From the NCBI GenBank assembly GCA_002281735.1, contig NCGK01000016.1, positions 1-40,602 of the forward strand: a stretch of 40,602 bases of DNA, written 5' to 3'. Shown here piece after piece: positions 18,632 to 26,949 of the stretch. This DNA is from Gammaproteobacteria bacterium 28-57-27. GTDB lineage: Bacteria; Pseudomonadota; Gammaproteobacteria; Halothiobacillales; Halothiobacillaceae. The position numbers were made by a program, and so were the translations under genes. The notes under the pieces were generated by a model. That model did no database searches. It was given only the letters and a program-made list of their open reading frames with translations, and was not told the origin of the DNA. Every line of letters starts with the position of its first letter. Positions within the stretch are counted from its first letter, which is position 1.

Positions 18632-19222
18632 ATGAACGACGAAGACATCCAGCTATTTCATGAAAGCATCGGCGCAACGCGCGGTGAGGTACGGCGCATC
18701 CAAGCCAAAGCGCAAGCGCCCATCCACCCGCGCCGTCCAGCCCCTAGGCTGCGACCGCGTTCACACACAGATCAACATATGCCTTCCGCACCGCATTTCA
18801 GTGACCACGACCCCTACGCGCCACTCACCCCAGAGCACAATCCGGGGTACGACGACCCCTTTGCCTATACCAAGGTCGAGTTTCAACACCCTTCGATTAA
18901 CCCACAAACCATGCGCCGTCTGCGCCAAGGCAAGCACCGCATCGCAGCCACACTGGATTTACATGGTTGCCGCGTTGAGGAAGCCCGCCAGCGCGTCGCA
19001 TGGCTATTGCAACAACCCTCATCCGGGCGCTACCCCGGCGAAGCCGTGTGTACGCGCATCATTCACGGGCAGGGCTACAACTCGCCGCAGGGGCAAAGCA
19101 AACTCAAGCGTCTGCTACAGATCTGGCTACCGCAAAGCTTGCGCGTACTGGCCTTTTGTAGCGCACGCCCAGAGGATGGCGGACAGGGTGCGCTGTATGT
19201 GCTTTTACGTTCCACATCTTGA
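18632..19222 (+). CDS. Smr-domain protein
   Basis: A 196-residue protein with a proline/arginine-rich N-terminal half and a C-terminal Smr domain. The domain starts at about residue 108 with ATLDLHGCRVEEARQRV and continues with CTRIIHGQGYNSPQGQSKLK and LAFCSARPEDGGQGALYVLL. LDLHG and the HGxG motif are the conserved nuclease-type motifs. Stand-alone Smr proteins of this size (SmrA/SmrB group) cut DNA or mRNA, SmrB at collided ribosomes; which applies here is not determined. No clear ribosome-binding site precedes the ATG. Confidence 0.88.
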   Translation: MNDEDIQLFHESIGATRGEVRRIQAKAQAPIHPRRPAPRLRPRSHTDQHMPSAPHFSDHDPYAPLTPEHNPGYDDPFAYTKVEFQHPSINPQTMRRLRQGKHRIAATLDLHGCRVEEARQRVAWLLQQPSSGRYPGEAVCTRIIHGQGYNSPQGQSKLKRLLQIWLPQSLRVLAFCSARPEDGGQGALYVLLRSTS

Positions 19223-19242
19223 CAAGCTATACGTCAAACGAA

Positions 19243-19862
19243 GGTTTGGCGGACTCTTGCGCCAAAGGCGCGGATTTGGATTCTCGTCCCCTTGTGATGC
19301 CGCCGTGGGCTAACCTGCAAAAGCTGGGTAAAAGCGCCATGAATGGCGCATTTAGCCTCGTCGCGACATGGATGTCGCGTCGAGGCGACCCGGTTTTTGC
19401 AGGTTAGCCCACGGCTTGCCCGCAGGGCGGCATCATCGGGGTGCATTTCTTTGGTGACTTTCTTTGTGCAAGCAAAGAAAGTTACTCGCCCGTATCAAAC
19501 ATGCCTTGTGCGAAGCCGCACCCTGGAAACGGGCGAAACAATGCCACCGTCCCGGAACGGCTGGTGGGCTTTTTCGCCCGTCTTGACGTAGAAACTTCGT
19601 TGCCAATCAAGGTGGCTACGGGCGAGTGACTTTTCTTGCTCGTGCAAGAAAAGTCACCAAAAGAACACGCCCCCGAGACCACGCCCCTACGGGGTTCCCG
19701 TGCCCGACATGGTCATCGAAGGGTCGGCCTGAACGGGGCATCCTTGCCCCGACAGGCCTCAAACCGCATCCATGCGGTTTGACCCTCCGCTGACCACGCC
19801 GGTCACGGCGCGGCCAAGGGGGAGTGAAATCCTGTCACTCGCGGCGGCGAGTCCGCCAAACC
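19243..19862. repeat. 620-bp composite palindromic block with terminal inverted repeats
   Basis: The block fills the gap between convergent smr and the next leftward gene and is bounded by perfect 14-bp inverted repeats GGTTTGGCGGACTC (19243-19256 and 19849-19862). Inside are: a perfect 21-bp inverted repeat (19302-19322 / 19395-19415) enclosing hairpins at 19334-19349 and 19355-19386; a 12-of-13-bp stem at 19454-19485 and a perfect 13-bp stem GTGACTTTTCTTG / CAAGAAAAGTCAC at 19626-19657; ACTCGCCCGTA / TACGGGCGAGT (19484-19494 / 19617-19627) enclosing ACGGGCGAAA / TTTCGCCCGT (19529-19538 / 19572-19581); CGGGGCA / TGCCCCG at 19734-19751; AAACCGCAT / ATGCGGTTT at 19761-19780. No credible coding sequence is present. 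It could be a compound intergenic repeat, a non-autonomous element, or a structured RNA locus. Confidence 0.8.
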
Positions 19863-20402
19863 TCAATCATGCCCGCCTACTGAAGCCTCCGCCGTAAACG
19901 GCACATCCGCCATCCACATCTCCTGCGCCCCACTGCCCGACAGACCCACCACCACGCTCAGCTTTGCCACCCAATCGCTACGCCCAATGCTACACACCGG
20001 CAAAATCACCTTGCCGACAAAATTGCCATCCGCCTGTTTGAGCAAGGTGTAGCGATTGATGCCCATATCCATGCCCACCATGACGAAATCCACGCTGGCC
20101 TCAACCGCCTGAGCATGTGCAGTCTCTGGCAAGATCAAGCGCAACTCAAAGGGACGTAGCGGTCGCACATCACCCACCATTTTCAGTGTTATGGCGCGCG
20201 TGCCATTCTGCAGCGTACACCCCGCCTGCGCTTGCGCACTCACCACAGGCTGACAATTCGACGAGGACGGCGACAAATGCACGACCACCCCCGAAAAAAC
20301 AGCGGGCGGCGCGCGCAAACTGGAAAAATCCAGCAGCAACACACCGCCCAATAGCAGGACGACCAGCACGCTCGCCAGCCACCACCTACTCGACTTTTGC
20401 AT
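19863..20402 (-). CDS. Membrane-anchored FixH/YtkA-like protein
   Basis: A 179-residue protein with one N-terminal membrane segment (about residues 7-25) and a periplasmic domain. The C-terminal part, VDFVMVGMDMGINRYTLLKQ, DGNFVGKVILPVCSIGRSDWVAKL, follows the pattern of FixH/YtkA-like domains (MxMG...Y.L...G.F.G...LP.C..GR..W), some of which bind or deliver copper for respiratory oxidases. Conserved Met and Cys residues are suggestive but metal binding is not shown. The ATG at 20402 overlaps the stop of the upstream helical gene by one base, so the two form an operon. The stop codon directly touches the palindromic block. Family assignment is moderate. Confidence 0.6.
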   Translation of the reverse strand: MQKSSRWWLASVLVVLLLGGVLLLDFSSLRAPPAVFSGVVVHLSPSSSNCQPVVSAQAQAGCTLQNGTRAITLKMVGDVRPLRPFELRLILPETAHAQAVEASVDFVMVGMDMGINRYTLLKQADGNFVGKVILPVCSIGRSDWVAKLSVVVGLSGSGAQEMWMADVPFTAEASVGGHD

Positions 20403-20929
20403 CAACTATCTTTTCTAAGGCGATGATAGCGCTCAGCCAAATCATTCTTCAGTTCATCTGCCGCACTGGCCAGCTTATCCAAAGCCTCACCGCTCTCGTG
20501 CTTGACCATCTCCAGCTTGGACGACAAGCGCGCCCACAAAGGCTCGGTCTCTTCCCACTGCTGGCGCGCTTCCATACCGAGCAAATGCGCCTTCAAAGCC
20601 AGCTCATCGCGCACCATGCGCAGCTCTTCCATGCCGGCATCCAGCTTCTGTCCAACACTGGCCTTGATCTCATCCTGCAAGGGCTGAAGCTTGGCGTATT
20701 TTTCGCTCAACTCCAAAGTCATGGTATTGAAACGCACCCAAGTGTCATCCAGAACTTCGCCCGCGCCATTGCGAATGTCCTCGGCCGTGCTCTGCACTTG
20801 TTGCCAAATTTTTTCATTGGCTTCCCATTCATCGCGCGCCTCCATGCCCAACAAATGCAGTTTGAGCTTCAACTCATCCCGCTGCTGAGCCAAGGTTTCC
20901 AGTGTGTTATCCATCTGTTCTTTTATCAT
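20402..20929 (-). CDS. Two-repeat helical coiled-coil protein, function unknown
   Basis: A 175-residue, highly charged, all-helical protein without signal peptide or membrane segment. It consists of two tandem repeats with a 90-residue offset: RDELKLKLHLLGMEARDEWE (17-36) matches RDELALKAHLLGMEARQQWE (107-126), Trp42 matches Trp132, and GEVLD (57-61) matches GEALD (147-151). About 31 of 85 aligned positions are identical by eye. The start is the ATG at 20929, with GAGG 8 nt upstream; in-frame starts at 20935 and 21004 are possible, the latter inside a mobile-element remnant. It is not a recognised enzyme; apolipoprotein-like, phasin-like or scaffold roles are possible. Confidence 0.75.
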   Translation of the reverse strand: MIKEQMDNTLETLAQQRDELKLKLHLLGMEARDEWEANEKIWQQVQSTAEDIRNGAGEVLDDTWVRFNTMTLELSEKYAKLQPLQDEIKASVGQKLDAGMEELRMVRDELALKAHLLGMEARQQWEETEPLWARLSSKLEMVKHESGEALDKLASAADELKNDLAERYHRLRKDS

Positions 20930-20996
20930 CGCCATCACCTCATCGGAAGTTATCGAAGCCCAGAGAGCATAGCGCGCAAACGTAAATAAAACATTA

Positions 20997-21131
20997 GGAC
21001 ACATCGAAAAACCGCCACGAGCGGCTGAAGCACAAGGAGACCCGCAGCGAATCCCCGAGACCTATCAAGTCGATAGGCAAGGGGTGAGCGAGGACGCGAT
21101 TCAGTTGCGCAGTAGATTTTTCGAGGTGCCC
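20997..21131 (+). mobile_element. MITE family 2, copy B (135 bp, diverged)
   Basis: Related along its whole length to 16372-16514, with a net 8-bp deletion near the right end and scattered substitutions. The right terminus is intact (TTTTTCGAGGTGCCC), the left has two changes (GGACACATCG). No matching target duplication flanks it, so it is older than copy A. It ends one base before the mutT stop codon (21133-21135) and its left end reaches the leader of the helical-repeat gene. Confidence 0.8.
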
Positions 21132-21132
21132 G

Positions 21133-22068
21133 TCACCACCAGGCGCGAATCGCCGCCACCCCTTGCGCACCGTGCGCCCGTGCTGTGGCGACATCCCCAT
21201 CGCCCACACCGCCCAAGGCATACACCGGCAAAGCATGATCGCGCGCCAACTCGGCAAAGCGCGCCCAACCCAAGGTCGGCGCACCTGGATGCGATTGTGT
21301 GGGCAGTACAGGGGACAACACCACAAAATCCAGCCCCAGACGCTCAGCCTGCGCCAACTCGTCGGCATCATGGCAGGAGGCCGACAGCCAGCGCATCCCG
21401 GCAGGACGTGTGGCCTGCGCCATCAAGGCATGGCGATTCAGGTGCAGACCATCCGCCGCCGCACCCACCGCCTGAAAATGCTCCGGCGTGGTATTAAGCA
21501 GCACACGCCCACCCACGGCATGCACCCGCGCCGCTGACTCATCCACCAGACCAAGCGCCATCTCGCCACGCAGGATCACCAGACGTAGTCCTGCCGCCAA
21601 AGCGCGCTCAAGACGCATGAAGTGATCCGCTGCGGAATCTGCATCCCCGCTAATCAAGCAACGTTCGGGCAACAGCAGTGCATTCACAATGGCTCGGTTG
21701 GCTTCAGGCACCGCAAGCGCATGCAAGCCAGATTTGTTCACCCACTGCAAAGGCTGCCCCAAACGCCCAACAGGCTCACCATCCCACGCAGTCACCCGCC
21801 AGACATGCAGCACCACCTCGCGCCCGAGCGTGGCATCGGCGTAGTGATGGCGTATATCCATCCAATGCTCGGCGGCGCTCAAGCAAATGCCCAACTCCTC
21901 ATCCAACTCGCGCGCCAAAGCCACAAACTCCGACTCACCCGCCTCCAACTTGCCGCCGGGAAACTCCCACAAACCCGCAAGATGCTGATGCGGCAAACGC
22001 TGAGCGAGAAGAATCTCCCCACTGGCCGATTCAATGACCGCGCAGACTACATGAAGAGACGGATGCAT
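21133..22068 (-). CDS. mutT: MutT-type Nudix hydrolase fused to ThiE/TenI-like domain
   Basis: A 311-residue fusion. The N-terminal Nudix domain has a complete box at residues 39-61 (G39, E45, R53-E54, E57-E58, G60) within GGKLEAGE...RELDEELGI, consistent with hydrolysis of oxidised nucleotides such as 8-oxo-dGTP. From about residue 130 a thiamine-phosphate-synthase-like barrel follows, with LVILRGEM, GLHLNRHALM, SASCHDADELAQAERLGLDFVVLSPV and YALGGVGDGDVATARAHGA. This fusion is common in gammaproteobacteria; the second domain's activity is uncertain, TenI-like rather than proven ThiE. A mobile-element remnant touches the stop. Confidence 0.9.
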   Translation of the reverse strand: MHPSLHVVCAVIESASGEILLAQRLPHQHLAGLWEFPGGKLEAGESEFVALARELDEELGICLSAAEHWMDIRHHYADATLGREVVLHVWRVTAWDGEPVGRLGQPLQWVNKSGLHALAVPEANRAIVNALLLPERCLISGDADSAADHFMRLERALAAGLRLVILRGEMALGLVDESAARVHAVGGRVLLNTTPEHFQAVGAAADGLHLNRHALMAQATRPAGMRWLSASCHDADELAQAERLGLDFVVLSPVLPTQSHPGAPTLGWARFAELARDHALPVYALGGVGDGDVATARAHGAQGVAAIRAWW

Positions 22069-22091
22069 AAGATGCTCGCTTAGTTCTTTCC

Positions 22092-22113
22092 CTTCTCCTG
22101 CAAGCGGGAGAAG
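22092..22113. repeat. Small palindromic intergenic repeat after argJ
   Basis: CTTCTCC (22092-22098) and GGAGAAG (22107-22113) form a stem around TGCAAGCG, next to the G-run GTGAGGGGGC. It resembles a short stem-loop repeat seen between genes in many proteobacteria. It lies 17 bp after the argJ stop and may help terminate or stabilise that transcript; there is no T tract. Confidence 0.45.
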
Positions 22114-22130
22114 AGCCAGAGTGAGGGGGC

Positions 22131-23357
22131 TTAACTACGGTACTCGGCGTTGATCTTGACGTAATCGTAAGAAAAATCGCAGGTCCACACAGTTTCCGTG
22201 GCATGTCCACGCCCCAGATCCACACGAATGGTGATTTCCGCTTCTTGCATAATCGCCGCCGCTTCGGCCTCGACATAGGCCGGATGGCGCCCGCCGTGTT
22301 CTGCTACCAGCACCGACCCCAGCCACAGGCGCACGGTATTTACATCCAAATCGGTAATGCCCGCATAGCCAATCGCCGCCAACAAACGCCCCAGATTGGG
22401 GTCTGAAGCAAACAGCGCGGTTTTAATCAGCGGCGAATGCGCAATGGCCTTGCCAACTTTCAAGCACTCCTCAGCATCCCGTCCGCCCGACACCTCAATG
22501 GTGACGAACTTGGTCGCGCCTTCGCCGTCCCGCGCCAGGGCCTGCGCCAAAAAGATAGCCACTTCGCGCACGGCAGCGTACAGCGGCGCGTACCCCTCGG
22601 CCTGTGCCGAATCAATCGAAACTCCACAGGTACCGGCTGCAATCAGCACAAAACTGTCATTGGTCGAGGTGTCGCCATCCACGGTAACGCGGTTGAAGGA
22701 CACATTGCTGATTTCCTTGAGCATGGCCTGCAACAACGCCGCTGGCACCGCCGCATCAGTGGCCACATACCCCAGCATGGTGGCCATATTCGGATGAATC
22801 ATGCCCGAACCTTTGGCAATGCCGGTCACAGTCACGGTCTTGCCGTCAATTTCAACCTGACGCGACAAGCCCTTGGCCACAATGTCGGTGGTCATAATGG
22901 CTTCGGCGGCCTTTTCCCAATGGGTTTCGTTCAAATCAGCCAAGGCCGCAGGCAAGCCCGCCACGATGCGCTCGACCGGCAGTGATTCCATAATCACTCC
23001 GGTGGAAAATGGCAGCACCTGCTCAGGTGTGCAATGCAGATGCTCTGCCAGCGCGGCACACACCTGACGCGCGCGCTGCAAGCCATCCTCACCCGTACCC
23101 GCATTGGCATTGCCGGTATTCACCACCAGGGCACGCATCGGCGCACCTGATGCAAGAAACTCACGGCACAAGGTCACCGGCGCGGCGCAAAAACGGTTTT
23201 GTGTGAATACGCCCGCCACCTGCGCACCCTCCGGCAAGGTCATGACCAACAAGTCTTTGCGATTGGCCTTGCGTACACCGGCTTCGGCAATGCCGAGTTG
23301 GATGCCATGAATCGGCTTGAGGCTACCGGGTGCGGGGGCGGTGAGATTGACAGGCAT
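22131..23357 (-). CDS. argJ: Bifunctional glutamate N-acetyltransferase / amino-acid acetyltransferase ArgJ
   Basis: A 408-residue enzyme of the cyclic arginine pathway that moves the acetyl group from N-acetylornithine to glutamate. The self-cleavage region is [17 protein letters not shown], in which the Thr after MA becomes the N-terminal nucleophile of the beta chain. Other hallmarks: [43 protein letters not shown] and [18 protein letters not shown]. Length and ends are normal. It is separated from mutT by 62 bp and from upstream secA by a palindromic element. Confidence 0.95.
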   Translation of the reverse strand: MPVNLTAPAPGSLKPIHGIQLGIAEAGVRKANRKDLLVMTLPEGAQVAGVFTQNRFCAAPVTLCREFLASGAPMRALVVNTGNANAGTGEDGLQRARQVCAALAEHLHCTPEQVLPFSTGVIMESLPVERIVAGLPAALADLNETHWEKAAEAIMTTDIVAKGLSRQVEIDGKTVTVTGIAKGSGMIHPNMATMLGYVATDAAVPAALLQAMLKEISNVSFNRVTVDGDTSTNDSFVLIAAGTCGVSIDSAQAEGYAPLYAAVREVAIFLAQALARDGEGATKFVTIEVSGGRDAEECLKVGKAIAHSPLIKTALFASDPNLGRLLAAIGYAGITDLDVNTVRLWLGSVLVAEHGGRHPAYVEAEAAAIMQEAEITIRVDLGRGHATETVWTCDFSYDYVKINAEYRS

Positions 23358-23396
23358 GATGGGCGACTCCTCATTCGATATTGATAAATCATTTTT

Positions 23397-23501
23397 GCCA
23401 CAGAGAACACAGAGGGAAAGCTCTATTTAGCCCAGCCACGACTAATCGGCGTCACCCCACAGACAACGATTTTTCTCTGTGCCCTCTGTGTTCTCTGTGG
23501 C
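23397..23501. repeat. Inverted-repeat element, CCACAGAG type, copy 1
   Basis: Perfect 20-bp inverted arms starting GCCACAGAGAACACAGAG (23397-23416 and 23482-23501) enclose 65 bp, in the 198-bp gap between secA and argJ. The flanking A/T runs (TTTTT left, AAAAA right) extend the symmetry. A related element lies at 37074-37187. No coding sequence. Confidence 0.75.
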
Positions 23502-23555
23502 TAAAAACCTGTTTTCACTCCACGCTCATCTGACCAGCACGGGCTACAACGCAGA

Positions 23556-26306
23556 TTAAAGCTTGCCGTGGCAGTGCTTGTATTTTTTACCCGAACCGCA
23601 CCAGCAGGGGTCATTGCGCCCAAGTTTGGGCTCTTCGCGTACAAACGGTTCCTTGGTCGCGGGCTCTGCCGTTGGCGCATCAAACGCCGCATCCACCACC
23701 TCGTCGTCACCCCATACCGAGGCCGACTCATGCTGCATTTCCATGGGCGGCAACTCAGGCGCTTCTTCAAACGCAGCCAAGGCTTCGGGTTGTTGCACCT
23801 GCACACGGCACAGCACTTGCACGATGTCATGCTGCATTTTGTCCAGCATCGCGGTGAACATTTCAAATGCTTCACGCTTGTATTCCTGGGTCGGGTTTTT
23901 CTGCGCATAACCACGCAGACCAATGCCTTGGCGCAAATAATCCATCGCCGCCAGATGCTCTTTCCACAAATGATCGAGCACTTGCAGCATCACGCTCTTT
24001 TCAAAGCGGCGCATGCCGTCGACACCGACCAGAGCTTCCTTGTTGGCATAATCATCCACAAAGCCCTGCTGGATACGCTCCAGCAACGAGGCTTCGTGCA
24101 AATCCGCGTCCTCATCCAACCACTGTTGAATCGGCAGCGCCAGGGCAAATTCATCGGCAAGGTACTGGGTCAAGCCGGCGATATCCCATTGCTCATCCAG
24201 ACTGCCCGCAGGCACGAAGCGCGCAAACACATCGGCAACCACATCTTCGCGCATGGCGTGAACCGCTTCGCTGATGTCCTCGCTTTGCATCAACTGATGG
24301 CGCTGACCGTACACCACCTTGCGCTGGTCATTGGCCACATCATCGTATTCGAGCAGGTTTTTACGAATACCAAAGTTGTGCCCTTCCACCTTGCGCTGCG
24401 CGTTTTCAATCGCCTTGCTGACCCAAGGATGCTCGATGGCCTCACCTTGCTGCATACCTAGGCGTTTCATCATGCCCGACACGCGATCCGAGGCGAAAAT
24501 ACGCATCAAATTGTCTTCCAGCGACAAATAAAAGCGCGTCGAACCGGCATCACCCTGACGCCCCGAACGACCGCGTAACTGGTTGTCGATACGCCGTGAT
24601 TCATGACGTTCGGAACCGATCACATGCAGGCCACCCGCCGCCAGCACTTGGTTGTGACGCTCCTGCCATGCCGTGCGAACACGGGCTTCCGTGTCTGCAT
24701 CGATATGCCCCAAGGCGTGCAATTCCATTTCGAGATTGCCGCCCAGCACGATGTCGGTGCCGCGACCCGCCATGTTGGTGGCGATCGTCACCGCACCCGG
24801 ACGACCGGCATCGGCAATAATCTCGGCCTCGCGCTCGTGCTGCTTGGCGTTAAGAACGTTGTGCTTGATGCCTGCTTTCTTGAAGCGCTCGGCCAACAGC
24901 TCGGAGACATCAATCGAAGCCGTACCCACCAGCACCGGCTGACCGCGTGCTTGGCAATCGCTCACATCGCGCAGAATCGCCTCAAATTTTTCCTCGGCGG
25001 TCAGATACACCAGATCGCCGTGGTCAATACGCGTGACCGGCTTGTTGGTCGGAACAATCACAACTTCCAAAGTGTAAATCTGGTGAAACTCCGGCGCTTC
25101 GGTGTCCGCCGTACCGGTCATACCGGCCAGTTTTTTGTAAATGCGGAAATAGTTCTGGAAGGTAATCGAAGCCAGCGTCTGATTTTCTGGCTGCACGGGC
25201 ACGCCTTCTTTGGCCTCAATCGCTTGGTGCAAACCTTCCGACCAGCGGCGTCCGGTCAAGGTGCGTCCGGTAAATTCATCCACGATCACCACCTGTTGAT
25301 CGCGCACAATGTATTCGACATTGCGGCGATAGATGGCATGGGCGCGCAGCGCTGCCCCGACGTGATGCACCAGCATGATGTTTTTCGCGTCGTAAAGGCT
25401 CTCGCCTTCCGGCAGTAAACCCATCTGGCGCAACATATCTTCCGCCTTTTCGTGGCCTTGCTCGGTCAGAAAAACCTGCTTTTGCTTTTCATCCACGGTG
25501 AAGTCGCCGCGCTCTTCATCGGTCAGCGGCTCTTGGTCGTCTTTGGGTTCTTCACGCGCCTGACGCTTGAACTCGGGAATCATGCCGTTAATGGCGTGAT
25601 ACATCTCTGAGCTATCCGCCGCAGGGCCGGAAATAATCAGCGGCGTGCGCGCTTCGTCGATCAGAATGGAGTCCACCTCGTCCACGATGGCAAAATTCAG
25701 CGGACGCTGCATGAGATCGTCCAGGCTGAAAGCCATGTTGTCGCGCAGATAATCGAAGCCCAATTCGTTGTTGGTGGCGTAGGTGATATCGCAGTGATAA
25801 GCATCGCGCTTGGCGGCGTTATCCATGCCGGGCACCACCACACCCACGGTCAACCCGAGTGCGCTATACAAACGTCCCATGGATTCAGCATCGCGCCGCG
25901 CGAGATAGTCGTTGACCGTAACCACATGCACGCCCTGAGCGGGCAGCGCATTCAGATAAGCCGCCAGTGTCGCCACCAGGGTTTTGCCCTCACCGGTACG
26001 CATCTCGCTGATCTTGCCTTGGTGCAGCACCATGCCACCCAGTAGCTGTACATCGAAATGACGCATCCCCAGCACACGTGAGCTGGCCTCGCGGCACACT
26101 GCAAAGGCCTCAACCAGCAGATCATCCAGTGCCGTGCCTTCGGCCAGGCGCGTACGGAACTCCACCGTCTTGGCCGCCAATTCATCCGCCGAGAGTGCCT
26201 GCATGGCGGGTTCAAGCGCATTGATCGCCACCACCTGCTTGCGTAACCGGCGTAAAGTGCGATCGTTACGACTGCCAAAGACCTTGCTGAACAACTTACC
26301 TATCAT
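23556..26306 (-). CDS. secA: Preprotein translocase ATPase SecA
   Basis: A 916-residue motor that drives unfolded preproteins through SecYEG. Walker A is MRTGEGKTL (102-110), the DEAD-type box appears in [21 protein letters not shown], and the preprotein cross-linking and helicase regions follow ([56 protein letters not shown]). The C-terminal zinc site is intact: Cys901, Cys903, Cys912, His913, which contacts SecB and ribosomes. The ATG at 26306 gives the usual MIGKLF N-terminus; an upstream in-frame start adds 11 residues. dciA and lpxC lie upstream as in other gammaproteobacteria, but dciA is on the opposite strand and no secM-like gene is present. Confidence 0.97.
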   Translation of the reverse strand: MIGKLFSKVFGSRNDRTLRRLRKQVVAINALEPAMQALSADELAAKTVEFRTRLAEGTALDDLLVEAFAVCREASSRVLGMRHFDVQLLGGMVLHQGKISEMRTGEGKTLVATLAAYLNALPAQGVHVVTVNDYLARRDAESMGRLYSALGLTVGVVVPGMDNAAKRDAYHCDITYATNNELGFDYLRDNMAFSLDDLMQRPLNFAIVDEVDSILIDEARTPLIISGPAADSSEMYHAINGMIPEFKRQAREEPKDDQEPLTDEERGDFTVDEKQKQVFLTEQGHEKAEDMLRQMGLLPEGESLYDAKNIMLVHHVGAALRAHAIYRRNVEYIVRDQQVVIVDEFTGRTLTGRRWSEGLHQAIEAKEGVPVQPENQTLASITFQNYFRIYKKLAGMTGTADTEAPEFHQIYTLEVVIVPTNKPVTRIDHGDLVYLTAEEKFEAILRDVSDCQARGQPVLVGTASIDVSELLAERFKKAGIKHNVLNAKQHEREAEIIADAGRPGAVTIATNMAGRGTDIVLGGNLEMELHALGHIDADTEARVRTAWQERHNQVLAAGGLHVIGSERHESRRIDNQLRGRSGRQGDAGSTRFYLSLEDNLMRIFASDRVSGMMKRLGMQQGEAIEHPWVSKAIENAQRKVEGHNFGIRKNLLEYDDVANDQRKVVYGQRHQLMQSEDISEAVHAMREDVVADVFARFVPAGSLDEQWDIAGLTQYLADEFALALPIQQWLDEDADLHEASLLERIQQGFVDDYANKEALVGVDGMRRFEKSVMLQVLDHLWKEHLAAMDYLRQGIGLRGYAQKNPTQEYKREAFEMFTAMLDKMQHDIVQVLCRVQVQQPEALAAFEEAPELPPMEMQHESASVWGDDEVVDAAFDAPTAEPATKEPFVREEPKLGRNDPCWCGSGKKYKHCHGKL

Positions 26307-26338
26307 CTCGAACTCTTTATGCTTTTGAGGGGTACACA

Positions 26339-26355
26339 CCGTGAATCAGTCACGG
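26339..26355. repeat. Small palindrome in the secA leader
   Basis: CCGTGA and TCACGG (26339-26344 and 26350-26355) are separated by 5 bp, about 30 bp before the secA start. It could be an RNA hairpin or a regulator site; no further support. Confidence 0.3.
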
Positions 26356-26447
26356 CAAAACTCCGCCATCTTAGACCAGCGGGCTTGGCTTTGGTAGGCT
26401 GCAAGCCTTCACCTTCATGACCCCCTCATTCTCCAAGCGAGGACTTC

Positions 26448-26882
26448 ATGGCACTTCAGCGCCCCACGCTGCCTAGCGCGGTACTCAAACAGATACGTCA
26501 GCATCAAGCCTTGCAGCAAGCCATACGCGCCAGCTTACCTGCTGAACTTGCCGAGCATGTGACATTGATCAACTTGCGCGGTGGCACATTGATTTTGGGG
26601 TGCAAGCAGCAAAGCCTCGTAACCACCTTGCGCTTTTGCGCGCCTCAACTGCTGACCACGGTTAACGCGCTCTTACCTGAACCAAGCACTCTACGCGTAG
26701 CTTGGCGCACGCTAACTACGCCCACTGTCACAAACACAAAACCAACGCAGCGCACACTTTCACCCAACACGATCGAACTGATAGCCTCCACGGCCCAAAG
26801 CATCCAAGACCCGGATTTGTCGGCCGCGATGCAAGGACTGGCGCATGCTATGCGCCTCAAGCCAACTGCTCAGAAGAATTAA
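26448..26882 (+). CDS. dciA: DciA-like (DUF721) protein, probable DnaB helicase loader partner
   Basis: A 144-residue protein with the DUF721 N-terminal fold: LRGGTLILGCKQQSLVTTLRFCAPQLLTTVN corresponds to the conserved strand-helix core. DciA is the ancestral bacterial loader of the replicative helicase. The C-terminal half is Thr-rich and variable, as is common. GAGG lies 7 nt before the ATG. Position between lpxC and secA supports the call. It is divergent from secA and convergent with lpxC. Confidence 0.8.
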   Translation: MALQRPTLPSAVLKQIRQHQALQQAIRASLPAELAEHVTLINLRGGTLILGCKQQSLVTTLRFCAPQLLTTVNALLPEPSTLRVAWRTLTTPTVTNTKPTQRTLSPNTIELIASTAQSIQDPDLSAAMQGLAHAMRLKPTAQKN

Positions 26883-26893
26883 GACCATCCATA

Positions 26894-26925
26894 AAAAAGG
26901 AGTGCATCACCACACTCCTTTTTTA
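26894..26925. terminator. Bidirectional terminator between dciA and lpxC
   Basis: A 12-bp stem AAAAAAGGAGTG / CACTCCTTTTTT with an 8-nt loop has T tracts in both directions and lies between two convergent genes. Confidence 0.92.
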
Positions 26926-26949
26926 CACAATCAACTCAATGGCTAAAAC

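Noticed and set aside
19302..19415. Integron attC-like site (GCTAAC / GTTAGC arms)
   Set aside because: The arm sequence does not fit the GTTRRRY core, no integrase or cassette genes lie nearby, and the 21-bp perfect pairing lacks the extra-helical bases of attC sites.
19219..19682. Several open frames of 60-90 codons on both strands within the palindromic block
   Set aside because: They have no ribosome-binding sites, are low-complexity translations of hairpin arms, and run across the inverted repeats.
19238..19868. Target-site duplication around the 620-bp block
   Set aside because: Left flank ACGAA and right flank TCAAT do not match, so transposition is not shown.
20930..21004. Longer N-terminus for the helical-repeat protein starting at 21004
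   Set aside because: The extra 25 residues lie in the mobile-element end and AT-rich leader; GAGG and the repeat pattern support the start at 20929.
26307..26447. A secM-like arrest peptide gene before secA
   Set aside because: The interval carries only divergent leaders of secA and dciA, with no open frame ending in an arrest-like motif on the secA strand.
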